From positions 1 through 34,707 of the forward strand of contig JAPKBI010000002.1 in the NCBI GenBank assembly GCA_028823475.1: 34,707 bases of DNA, written 5' to 3'. The translations under genes and the position numbers were made by a program. This document shows positions 26,061 to 34,707 of this stretch, in pieces. Source of the stretch: Halioglobus sp. GTDB lineage: Bacteria; Pseudomonadota; Gammaproteobacteria; Pseudomonadales; Halieaceae. The notes beneath the pieces are model-generated. The model was given only the letters and a program-made list of their open reading frames with translations, searched no databases and had not been told where the DNA came from. Numbering within the stretch: position 1 is the first letter of the stretch; each line of letters begins with the position of its first letter.

Positions 26061-28346
26061 TTAAGGGTTGTCCTTGGAAAGGTCTTGGTAAAGCTTCTGG
26101 TAAGTACGATTTCCCGGGGCGATTTGTGTCAATATTTTGGCGTAGCCAAGCGCCTTTTTACGCTGACCTAACTCCGTGTTGTAGTCGGTTAACGCAAGCA
26201 GTACCTCAGCGCTTTGCGGCACACTGCGTAGCAGCGCCTGTAACTGTGCGATCGCCTTGGCAGGGTGCCCTAGGTCGTGTAGCGCAATGGCGTAGACAAA
26301 CCGATGGCGGGTGCCCTCGGCTTCCAGCTCGGCGGCCTGTCGAAGATAAGCCAGTGCGATCTCGGGCTGTCCGCTGCGTGTTTCCAATAATCCCAGTGCA
26401 TGCAGAGTCGGACCATTTTCTGGAAGGATCGCCAAAGCCTGGAGCAATACCTTTCGCGCGGCTGGGTCTCTAGATTGACCGCGCAACAGATCGGCAAGGT
26501 TGAGGTAAGCGGGCATCAATTGTGAGTTGAGGTACAAGGCCTCCCGGTAAGCGGCCTCCGCAGCCTTCTCATCGCCGCGCGTGATATAAAAAACACCCAG
26601 CTGTAATTGGGCGCCGGGCATATCCGCATTTTGCTGCAGGTTGCTAAGGTACTCGTCGAACAATACGCGCAGTTGTGCGGACTGTTCGGGCGACACCTGA
26701 TCCAGCGGGACCCCTGCAAGTGAAGCGGCAACGGCCATACGCACGGCCGTAACGTCATCGGCGATCAGTGGCTGCATCAACGGGTAGCGTTGGTTCAGTG
26801 GCAGAAAGTCGAGTGCACGGACGGTACTGGCGCGCAGTAGCGCGTCGTCGTCATACAACAGCTGGGTCGCTGTTTGCAAGGCATCGCGCCCGCCGACCTG
26901 CCCCAGTGCTTCCATGGCCGTGGCGCGCCAGATCGGTGCGGTACTTGGATCACTCGCAATGTTAACCAGCTGCGGCACTGCGCGGGTGTCGCCCATGGCG
27001 ATACGCTGAAAAGCGCGGGCGGGGTGACTGCCGGTATCGCGAAACTGTACGCCCCATTCGCGCAAAGCCGCTAAGGCCCAAGGCGCGTCTTTGTCCGTAT
27101 GGCACTGGTTGCAGGCATTGGGTGTGCCCATGACGACGCTGAGGTCAGGACGCGGGATACGCATGCTGTGATCCCGTCTATCATCAACACCCATGTAGGT
27201 TGTCTCCGGCATATGGCAGTCAGCGCAAAGGGCGCCGGTTGAGTCTGTCGGGTGGTGGTGGTGTTTTGGGGTATCGTAATGTGCCGGTGCATGGCACTGA
27301 GCGCAGACGCCATTGTTGGGAGCGCGCAGTTTCAGGCTGTGAGGATTATGACAATTACTGCAGACCGCGCCGGCCTGATGCATTTTGCTTTGCACCCAGG
27401 AGCCATGCACATAGTCTTCATCGCGGATCTGACCATCCGGATAATACAGGGGCCACTGCGGCAATACGGGCTCATGGGTGTCGAGCAGCTCTACGCCGTA
27501 GTGGTAATCGCCCAGCGTGGCGCGTCGTGAATGACAGCGAGCACAGCTGTCTATCTGGGCATTGGATGTTAAGGGAGACGTCCGCTCGGCAATGTTGCCA
27601 TCCGGTGGATACATCCATTGCCCGCGTTGCGCCAACGCAGTCGGGAAGCCGCCGTTTTCTGCGCCTTGCAGTGTGTTCGCTGCGGCCAGCGCCTGATGCT
27701 GTTCGCCTGGGCCATGGCACGCTTCGCAGCCGACATTTAATTCCGCGAACTGTGTATCAAAGGAACGGTCGAGCGCATTATAATTTTTCTTGAGATCTGT
27801 GCTGTGACATTCTGCGCAGCTCGTATTCCAGTTTTGGTAGGTACCGGTCCAGTGCAGTGGATCCTTATAATCGATTTTTTCGTCAGGATAAAGATGATAC
27901 CAGCGCTGGCCGCCCTCCGCTTTCGCGCGCGCATCCCAAGCGATACTCAGCGCCTGTAGTCGACCCCGAGATAAGGGCAGTAGATACTGCTGCAAAGGAC
28001 TAACACCGAATACGTACGACACTTCAAAGTCTTGTGGTTTTCCGTCTTCACCGTCAGTATTTACCATGAATTTTTCACCATCGCGAAAGAATCGGGTCGT
28101 GATGTTGTTATACGTGAAGGTGGTGTTGTCAAAGTCTCCCAACACGGTTTTGGAAGACGGGAGCTGCATCGCGAGATCATGATGGGAACCGCGCCATTGC
28201 GCATGCTCTTCTGTGTGGCAGCCCTGGCAAGCATCTGAACCGACGTAGGCGCTAGCGTTAGCAGTCCATAACACTATTGCGGTGAAAAGAAGTTTTGTCA
28301 GTAGCACGTAGCAGCAACCGTATCCATATCTGTAGGGAGGAAGCAC
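26061..28346 (-). CDS. Multiheme c-type cytochrome with C-terminal HEAT-like and TPR repeats
   Basis: Eight CxxCH motifs (CQGCH, CAECH, CEACH, CARCH, CSNCH, CAQCH, CADCH, CNQCH), then HEAT-like and TPR segments. The signal peptide probably starts at an internal GTG (VLLTKLLFTAIVLWTANASA). Confidence 0.87.
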   Translation of the reverse strand: MLPPYRYGYGCCYVLLTKLLFTAIVLWTANASAYVGSDACQGCHTEEHAQWRGSHHDLAMQLPSSKTVLGDFDNTTFTYNNITTRFFRDGEKFMVNTDGEDGKPQDFEVSYVFGVSPLQQYLLPLSRGRLQALSIAWDARAKAEGGQRWYHLYPDEKIDYKDPLHWTGTYQNWNTSCAECHSTDLKKNYNALDRSFDTQFAELNVGCEACHGPGEQHQALAAANTLQGAENGGFPTALAQRGQWMYPPDGNIAERTSPLTSNAQIDSCARCHSRRATLGDYHYGVELLDTHEPVLPQWPLYYPDGQIRDEDYVHGSWVQSKMHQAGAVCSNCHNPHSLKLRAPNNGVCAQCHAPAHYDTPKHHHHPTDSTGALCADCHMPETTYMGVDDRRDHSMRIPRPDLSVVMGTPNACNQCHTDKDAPWALAALREWGVQFRDTGSHPARAFQRIAMGDTRAVPQLVNIASDPSTAPIWRATAMEALGQVGGRDALQTATQLLYDDDALLRASTVRALDFLPLNQRYPLMQPLIADDVTAVRMAVAASLAGVPLDQVSPEQSAQLRVLFDEYLSNLQQNADMPGAQLQLGVFYITRGDEKAAEAAYREALYLNSQLMPAYLNLADLLRGQSRDPAARKVLLQALAILPENGPTLHALGLLETRSGQPEIALAYLRQAAELEAEGTRHRFVYAIALHDLGHPAKAIAQLQALLRSVPQSAEVLLALTDYNTELGQRKKALGYAKILTQIAPGNRTYQKLYQDLSKDNP

Positions 28347-28453
28347 ACAGTACCAGCCATCGTGGGGTATGGACAGGTTCGAGAGCGCTACCTATTATAG
28401 GCCACTTTCACGGTAGTTGGAGACAGGAACATAGACGTTAGTGAGGACAGGTT

Positions 28454-29155
28454 ATGAAGTTGGGGATTCTGAGAACAGATGCGGTTCGTCCGGAGTTGAA
28501 GCCCGAGTACGGCGAGTATCCGGACATGTTCATCGCGCTGCTCCGACAGTCGGACCCCAACCTTGAGTATGCCGTCTACGATGTGGAGCTCGGGCAGTAC
28601 CCGGTCGACATTGATGAGGTCGATGCGTATTTGATTACCGGCAGTAAATCCAGTGTCTACGAAGACAAGCCTTGGATTGCCGAGCTCATAGAGTTTGTCC
28701 GGGAGTTAAATAGGCGGCACAAAAAACTGCTGGGGTTTTGTTTCGGCCATCAGCTCGTCGCGCAGGCGCTGGGCGGCAAAACTGAGAGGTCAGCCAAGGG
28801 CTGGGGAGTGGGATTGCATACGCATCAATTCACCACGGTGCCCTCTTGGCATGATCAGGGTGATATGGATCTGAATATTCTAGTCAGTCACCAAGACCAG
28901 GTCGTGGTTGTGCCTGACAGTGCGCGCGTATTGGCCGGGAGCGCGTTCTGCGAGAACGCGGTGTGTCAGATCGGCGATCATATTCTGACCTTCCAGGGCC
29001 ACCCAGAATTTGTGCCCGAATACTCACGTGAACTTTTGTCTATCAGGCGAGAGCGAATTGGTGAGGCGGCTTATGCGAAGGGAGTGTCCTCACTGAGCGG
29101 TAGTGCCCAGGGTCAACGTGTGGGCAGTTGGGTTCTCAACTTCCTGCACGCTTAG
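28454..29155 (+). CDS. Class I glutamine amidotransferase (GMP synthase-like GATase)
   Basis: 233 aa; LITGSKSSVYEDKPWI, KKLLGFCFGHQLVAQALGG (nucleophile Cys), FQGHPEFVPEY. Confidence 0.88.
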   Translation: MKLGILRTDAVRPELKPEYGEYPDMFIALLRQSDPNLEYAVYDVELGQYPVDIDEVDAYLITGSKSSVYEDKPWIAELIEFVRELNRRHKKLLGFCFGHQLVAQALGGKTERSAKGWGVGLHTHQFTTVPSWHDQGDMDLNILVSHQDQVVVVPDSARVLAGSAFCENAVCQIGDHILTFQGHPEFVPEYSRELLSIRRERIGEAAYAKGVSSLSGSAQGQRVGSWVLNFLHA

Positions 29156-29243
29156 CGGAGACTGTTCATTGGATCTTCCCGGTCTAGAGTACGTTTTTAT
29201 ACACGACACGCGACAGACAAGACCTCCCCCGTCAGTCAACGAA

Positions 29244-29690
29244 TTACCAGTCGCCGATATTTTCCATGGATGCCCAGGGTTCCTGCGGAGGCAGCGACGC
29301 TCCGGCCTGCAGCAACTCGACGGAAATGCCATCAGGAGAGCGTACAAAGGCCATATGCCCGTCCCGCGGCGGACGATTGATCACCACACCTTTATCCATG
29401 AGACGCTGGCATAACGCGTAGATATTCTCCACGCGGTAGGCTAAGTGGCCAAAGTTGCGCCCACCGTCATAGTCTTGTGTGTCCCAGTTCCAGGTGATTT
29501 CCACCAGAGGACTCTGGCCCTGATGGGCGCTTTCAATATCATCCGGCGCGGCCAGAAAAACCAACGTAAACCGGCCCGCTTCGCTGGCATAGCGATTGAC
29601 TTCAACCAGCCCCAGTTGGTCACAGAAAAAATCCAGCGTGTCATCAAGATTTTTGGCGCGCACCATGGTGTGCAGAAATTTCATCAGCAT
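29244..29690 (-). CDS. VOC family protein (lactoylglutathione lyase-like)
   Basis: 148 aa; FLHTMVRAKNLDDTLDFFCDQLGL, GHLAYRVENIYALCQRL, AFVRSPDGISVELLQ. Confidence 0.85.
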   Translation of the reverse strand: MLMKFLHTMVRAKNLDDTLDFFCDQLGLVEVNRYASEAGRFTLVFLAAPDDIESAHQGQSPLVEITWNWDTQDYDGGRNFGHLAYRVENIYALCQRLMDKGVVINRPPRDGHMAFVRSPDGISVELLQAGASLPPQEPWASMENIGDW

Positions 29691-31174
29691 GTTCTCGCGG
29701 CAGCTTGCTTACCTGCCAGGCGGCCAGAGAATGAGGCATCCCCCACCGACATGCCGCTGCTATAGCCTTCTGCTCTGCGCACGACACCGCATGCGGTGCG
29801 GCCCGCTGCATACAAGCCAGGGATCACCTCCCGCTGCGGATCAACCACCTCACCGGTAGGGAGAGTGTCCAGTCCCCCTAACGTGAAAAAGGGTAAGAAG
29901 GAGCCCCGTCCCGGGGTGATGTCCAGCGCGACCAGCGGCGGCACCAGCGGTTCCAGCCATTCAGCCGCTTTATGGCATTGAGTGTCTTTACCCGTGACAC
30001 AGTCTTCGTTGTAAACTTTAATGGTCTGTTGCAGGGTGCCCTCACGCAGCTCCAGTTCCTCTTCTAGTTCTTGCACGGTTTCTCCGGTGCCAGCGACCCC
30101 AGAGCCCATATAGCTGACCCGCTCATAGTCGCCGTATTGCTCTACCGAAAGGATGAAGTAGAAGCGCTCTGATTGTTGGCGTACGACGAATGCGCCGAGA
30201 CGGCCGTGATACACATCTTCATTGATGAAGCGCTGGCCCTGATCGTTAACCACAATACCTTTGGTCATACTGGCCGGGGGATAATAAGGCAACGTTATGA
30301 AGCCCTCGTGCATATTGATCGCTGCGCCCCCTACGGACATGCCCATCAGTATGCCTGTGCCTGTGTCGCCAGGATTGCCGATGGGCGTGTTGCCGGCGGT
30401 TAGCATGGGGGCATACTTGCGAACCATTTCGTCGTTCATAACGAAACCCCCGGCGCATAAAATGACGCCCTTGAGGGTGCGCACATTCAGTTCCTGCTGA
30501 TCTTGACGTATCACTAGGCCGACCACCGAATCCTCTTCATCCACGATCAATGTGAGAGCGCGCGTCTCATACTCAACCGTGATAGCTTCACGCCGTTCGA
30601 CATTTTCTGCGACGATTTTCATAAACAGCGGGCCACCGTTGTCACCCTCAACATGCAGGTTGTGACCGCGCGGACAAGGCTTGGCGTGTTGCGCGAAGGG
30701 GTAGGCTTTTTCACTGCCGGTATACAGCAGGCCGTCATCCGTCAGGCACATAATAGCCCGCTCTTTATGAAAGCTGTCTTTAAAGGGAATGCCGATATCC
30801 ACCAGCCACTGAAAGTGATCGGTGCTGTTTTCGCAGTAGTTGCGGATTTTTGCTTCGTCTGCCTGCGGTCCTGCCGACATCATCATGTAGGTGATCATGT
30901 CCTCGGTGCTGTCTTCGAAGCCACAGGCTTGCTGCACGCGGGTGCCACCACTGCCGCCCATGTAGATTTCTGCGCTAGACATTGCAGTGGAGCCACCGTT
31001 GTCACTGGCGACTTCGAAGATGGTGACGCTGGAGCCGGCATCTGCCGCCTCGATAGCAGCGCAGCCACCCGCGCCGCCAAATCCGACGACCGCCACATCC
31101 GTTTCTAGGTCCCACTGCGCTACGTCACGGATTTTGCGCGGTTTGGAGGGATTTATTTTCGACTTGTCGGACAT
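29684..31174 (-). CDS. FAD-dependent oxidoreductase, fumarate reductase/3-ketosteroid dehydrogenase-like
   Basis: 496 aa; DVAVVGFGGAGGCAAIEAADAGSSVTIFE Rossmann motif, GVILCAGGFVMNDEM, GLYAAGRTACGVVRRAEGYSSGMSVGDASFSGRLAG. Confidence 0.87.
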   Translation of the reverse strand: MSDKSKINPSKPRKIRDVAQWDLETDVAVVGFGGAGGCAAIEAADAGSSVTIFEVASDNGGSTAMSSAEIYMGGSGGTRVQQACGFEDSTEDMITYMMMSAGPQADEAKIRNYCENSTDHFQWLVDIGIPFKDSFHKERAIMCLTDDGLLYTGSEKAYPFAQHAKPCPRGHNLHVEGDNGGPLFMKIVAENVERREAITVEYETRALTLIVDEEDSVVGLVIRQDQQELNVRTLKGVILCAGGFVMNDEMVRKYAPMLTAGNTPIGNPGDTGTGILMGMSVGGAAINMHEGFITLPYYPPASMTKGIVVNDQGQRFINEDVYHGRLGAFVVRQQSERFYFILSVEQYGDYERVSYMGSGVAGTGETVQELEEELELREGTLQQTIKVYNEDCVTGKDTQCHKAAEWLEPLVPPLVALDITPGRGSFLPFFTLGGLDTLPTGEVVDPQREVIPGLYAAGRTACGVVRRAEGYSSGMSVGDASFSGRLAGKQAAARTC

Positions 31175-31427
31175 TACTACACACCTCGGTGGTGGGCGCA
31201 GTAAGCGGCGCCCGAGTCATTCTTTCAATGATAAAGGATTAAAGCGTTTTCATCACGGGCTTACAACGGCGCATGTTGCTACTGAGGTTAAGAAATTGTA
31301 CGCGACGCGGCTTTTTGCCCCGACATCGCATAGATTGTCGTTAGCGACCCCTTCTGATGGATGCGCGCTGGTAATGGAGGGCGGCTGCGGTACAATCTCC
31401 GGCTTTTGCGAGAGGCAGTAATTCCCC

Positions 31428-32333
31428 ATGTGGTTCAAGAATATCCGAGCATATCGTCTGACCAAGCCTTTTGACCTGTCCCCTGAACAACTGGGGCAAA
31501 AACTCTCCGGACGCGGCTTTGTGCCCTGCGGAAAAGTTCAGGCTGTGTCCTTGGGCTGGGTGCCACCGCTGGGCGATGAGTCTGAGGCGCTAGTGCACGC
31601 TGCCGCTGGCCGCATGCTGCTCAAGCTAAAGAGGGAGGAGAAGCTGCTGCCATCTACTGTTGTGCGCGAACAGGTGGATGAAAAAATCGCCGTTATTGAA
31701 TCCGAACAGGGGCGTAAGGTTTATCGTAAGGAACGGCTGAACCTAAAGGATGAGATCGTGCAAGACTGTCTGCCTCGGGCATTTACCCGCTCGACGTACG
31801 TGTATGCTTACATAGATGTTAAGGCGAATTGGATTTTTGTGGATGCAGCCAGTGCCACGCGGGCAGAGGAGTTACTCAATCTGTTGCGTGAATGTATCGG
31901 CAGTTTCCCCGTGCTGCTGCCGCAGGTCAACAACGCGCCGTCTGCGGTGATGACGGCTTGGCTGCTACACCGTAATCTGCCCGATGATTTTGAGTTGGGG
32001 CTGGAGTGTGAGTTGCGTGAACTGGGTGAAGAGGGCGGAGTGGTGCGTTGTCGCGGCGTTGATTTGTTGAGTGAAGAGGTGGAAACTCACCTGCATGCGG
32101 GTAAACAGGTCGCCCGTCTGTCACTGAGCTGGGATGAGAGACTCTCCTTGGTGCTGGCAGAGGACTTATGCCTGCGTCGCCTCAAATTTGCGGACGAGCT
32201 GATGAAGGAAAACGAAGAGATCCCGGAGGAAGATCAGGCTGCTCGACTGGATGCTGACTTTGCCCTGATGGCAGATGCGGTGACAAGTCTGCAGGAGCGA
32301 GTATTGGCGCTGTTTGGCGGCGAGGTCGAGTAA
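31428..32333 (+). CDS. rdgC: Recombination-associated protein RdgC
   Basis: 301 aa; MWFKNIRAYRLTKPFDL...GFVPCGKVQ...YVYAYIDVKANWIFVDAASATRAEELLNLLRE. Confidence 0.95.
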   Translation: MWFKNIRAYRLTKPFDLSPEQLGQKLSGRGFVPCGKVQAVSLGWVPPLGDESEALVHAAAGRMLLKLKREEKLLPSTVVREQVDEKIAVIESEQGRKVYRKERLNLKDEIVQDCLPRAFTRSTYVYAYIDVKANWIFVDAASATRAEELLNLLRECIGSFPVLLPQVNNAPSAVMTAWLLHRNLPDDFELGLECELRELGEEGGVVRCRGVDLLSEEVETHLHAGKQVARLSLSWDERLSLVLAEDLCLRRLKFADELMKENEEIPEEDQAARLDADFALMADAVTSLQERVLALFGGEVE

Positions 32334-32341
32334 CGACGTCT

Positions 32342-33436
32342 ATGTCTGAGCGCCCCGACACGACAGATTATCGAGCGCTTTTTCTCAGCCCAACACCGAT
32401 GATGGATATGCGTGCACCGGCCGAGTTTACACGCGGTGCGTTTGCCTCTGCACTGAGCCTGCCTTTGATGAGTGATGATGAACGCGCTCAGGTGGGAATT
32501 TGTTATAAGCAGCAGGGCCAAGCTGCGGCGATCACCCTTGGGCATCAATTGGTTAGCGGTGAATTAAAAGCGCAACGTCTGGCACAATGGAAGGCCTTTA
32601 CACAGCAACATCCAAAGGGTTACCTATACTGTTTTCGCGGAGGCCTGCGTTCGCAAACTGTGCAGCGGTGGTTGCGCGAGGAAGGTATCGATTACCCCTT
32701 GGTTACTGGCGGCTACAAGGCCATGCGGCAATTCCTGTTGGAGGAGTTGGAGCGCTCAGTCGCCAGTGCCTCTTTTGTCCTGATTAGCGGTAGGACCGGC
32801 ACCGGCAAGACCCGTGTGATTACCCGTCTGGCGCGAGCGGTCGACCTCGAGGGTCTAGCCAATCACCGTGGCTCCAGCTTTGGCCAGATGACCACAGCCC
32901 AGCCCAGCCAGATTGATTTTGAAAACGCCATCATTACGTCCCTGATGAGATTATTGGCGACGGGCGCGGAGCGTATTTTCTTGGAAGATGAAGGGCGGCT
33001 TATTGGCTGTTTGTCTCTACCTGGCTCATTGCTTGAGAAAATGGCGGACGCCCCTATGGCCGTGGTTGAGGAGACTCTCGATGACCGCATTGATGTTGTT
33101 ATTGAAGACTATGTACTGGATCTGGGCAGGCGTTACGTTGAGTTGTGCGGTGAAGATGGTCCGCGCCTGCACGCCCAAAGGCTGCAGGGCGACCTGCTTA
33201 GGATACGCAAGCGCCTTGGCGGACAGCAGCAGCAAAACGTGAGCGCCCTGATGGCAGAGGCTTTCGAACAACAGTGGCGACACGCTGACCTGCGCGCACA
33301 TCGGCATTGGATCGCTGTTTTGCTGGAAAAATATTACGACCCTATGTACGAATACCAACTGTCCAAACGTGCTGGCAAGCAATTGTTTAGCGGTGATCGC
33401 CAGGCGGTTATCGCCTGGGCGCAGCAGGGCGCCTAA
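32342..33436 (+). CDS. mnmH: tRNA 2-selenouridine synthase (SelU/MnmH)
   Basis: 364 aa; rhodanese-type YCFRGGLRSQ with catalytic Cys, P-loop ISGRTGTGKT, LANHRGSSFG; upstream of selD. Confidence 0.95.
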   Translation: MSERPDTTDYRALFLSPTPMMDMRAPAEFTRGAFASALSLPLMSDDERAQVGICYKQQGQAAAITLGHQLVSGELKAQRLAQWKAFTQQHPKGYLYCFRGGLRSQTVQRWLREEGIDYPLVTGGYKAMRQFLLEELERSVASASFVLISGRTGTGKTRVITRLARAVDLEGLANHRGSSFGQMTTAQPSQIDFENAIITSLMRLLATGAERIFLEDEGRLIGCLSLPGSLLEKMADAPMAVVEETLDDRIDVVIEDYVLDLGRRYVELCGEDGPRLHAQRLQGDLLRIRKRLGGQQQQNVSALMAEAFEQQWRHADLRAHRHWIAVLLEKYYDPMYEYQLSKRAGKQLFSGDRQAVIAWAQQGA

Positions 33437-33437
33437 A

Positions 33438-34707
33438 ATGGAGGCGGCCGTCGAACTGCGTCGTGATCTAGTGCTGGTCGGTGGTGGCCACAGTCATGTT
33501 CTGGCGTTGCGCATGCTGGCAATGACGCCCATCGAAGGACTGAGAATCACACTAATTTCCCCCGCTAGTCACTCGCCCTATTCGGGCATGCTGCCCGGCT
33601 TGATCGCAGGTCACTATACTTTCGAGCAGACACATATCGATTTGGCGCGTTTGTGCCAGTGGGCGCGAGTGCGCTTTGTTGCAGCTGAAGTGGTCGCGCT
33701 TGATCCACTGAATCGACGCTTGTCTTTAGCGGGTCGTCCTCCTTTGAGCTATGACGTAGTGAGCATTGATATTGGCTCTCAGCCGGAGCTCGACGCAGTG
33801 CCAGGCGCTAGAGAACATGCAACGCCGGTGAAACCTGTGTCGGGTTTATGGCAACGCTGGCTCGCATCACAGCAAAGAGTCAACGAACAAAGCGGGCTGG
33901 AGGAATACTGCATTGCCGTCGTCGGTGGGGGTGCCGGCAGCGTGGAGTTAGCGCTTGCTATAGCGCAACGTCTCAAAGGCAAATCGTTGGTGTTGGATTT
34001 GTGGTGTGGCGCCCCGGTGATTTTGCAGAACTACAATGCCCGAGCTAGGCGGATGGTGATGATGGCGCTGCAGCGCCACAATATACGCGTGCATCTCAAC
34101 GCCCGAGTAACAGAGGTTGAATCGGCTGCTCTGTCTTTTGCGGATGGGACGCATGCTGCGTATGACGAATTGTTCTGGTGTACAGGCGCTTCTGCTGCGC
34201 CTTGGATTGCCGCAAGCGGGCTTGCCACCAATGAGCATGGGTTTCTCGCAGTACGCGACACGCTGCAAGCCATGGACCATGACGATATATTCGGCGCCGG
34301 CGATATCGCCACTCAGGTTAACCATCCAAGGCCCAAAGCGGGCGTCTATGCCGTGCGGCAGGCACCGGTGTTGACGCACAACTTACGGGCGGTGCTGCTC
34401 AATACATCGCTACGCCTGCATCGGCCACAGCGACGGTTTCTTTCCCTAATATCTCTGGGTGACAAGCGCGCGGTTGCTGAACGGGGGCCGTTTTGTGCTA
34501 CCGGTAGGTGGACGTGGCGATGGAAGGATCGGATCGACCGAGCCTTCATGGCACGGTTCGAAACACTGCCGAGGAATATGCCGCTAACACCGTCTTACCG
34601 TTTGCCTGCTTCGGACTCTGCGTCGTTGCAGCCTGTCTGTGGCGGTTGCGGTGCGAAGGTCGGCGCAGATGCTTTGAGTGGTGCGCTGGCGCAGTTGAGG
34701 CAGGATT
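33438..34707 (+). CDS. selD: Bifunctional pyridine nucleotide-disulfide oxidoreductase / selenide, water dikinase, 5' part (runs off the window)
   Basis: Read by eye: ATG at 33438, 1 nt after the mnmH stop, then no stop to the window end. N-terminal NDH-like domain (LVLVGGGHSHVLALRMLA...FGAGDIA), then VCGGCGAKVGADALSGALAQLRQD, resembling the SelD catalytic loop. Confidence 0.88.
   Translation, partial: MEAAVELRRDLVLVGGGHSHVLALRMLAMTPIEGLRITLISPASHSPYSGMLPGLIAGHYTFEQTHIDLARLCQWARVRFVAAEVVALDPLNRRLSLAGRPPLSYDVVSIDIGSQPELDAVPGAREHATPVKPVSGLWQRWLASQQRVNEQSGLEEYCIAVVGGGAGSVELALAIAQRLKGKSLVLDLWCGAPVILQNYNARARRMVMMALQRHNIRVHLNARVTEVESAALSFADGTHAAYDELFWCTGASAAPWIAASGLATNEHGFLAVRDTLQAMDHDDIFGAGDIATQVNHPRPKAGVYAVRQAPVLTHNLRAVLLNTSLRLHRPQRRFLSLISLGDKRAVAERGPFCATGRWTWRWKDRIDRAFMARFETLPRNMPLTPSYRLPASDSASLQPVCGGCGAKVGADALSGALAQLRQD

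Noticed and set aside
27200-27793. 197-aa + strand ORF opposite the multiheme cytochrome
   Set aside because: Shadow ORF; the opposite strand carries eight CxxCH motifs and a coherent protein.
1-34707. Searched for CRISPR arrays, tRNA/rRNA genes, transposases, integrases, toxin-antitoxin pairs and defence genes
   Set aside because: None found by eye; a tRNAscan-SE, Infernal and DefenseFinder run would be needed to exclude divergent examples.

Overview
The window reads as chromosomal DNA from a gammaproteobacterium, densely coded on both strands, with about 30 protein genes. I saw no rRNA, tRNA, CRISPR array, transposase or phage gene. Most of it is housekeeping or metabolic: leuA (3' part), a DUF6279-like lipoprotein, argA, argE, a PiT phosphate transporter with its DUF47 partner, an orphan GspE/PilB-type ATPase, glnE, ilvE, dTDP-rhamnose genes (rmlD-rmlB converging on rmlA-rmlC), tolC, a yqiB-cpdA-parE block, YceI, an eight-heme cytochrome with HEAT/TPR repeats, a GATase, a flavoprotein/VOC pair, rdgC, mnmH and a 5' fragment of an oxidoreductase-SelD fusion. 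The least explained part is about 16.0-19.9 kb: a GT4 glycosyltransferase, a methyltransferase and an alpha/alpha-barrel-like protein encoded as an overlapping cassette, facing a second methyltransferase that sits in the tolC transcription unit, all next to the rhamnose genes. I also found a well-supported 34-aa lysine-rich small ORF (25193-25297) that the ORF track omits. All family names come from reading the translations by eye; no database search was run.
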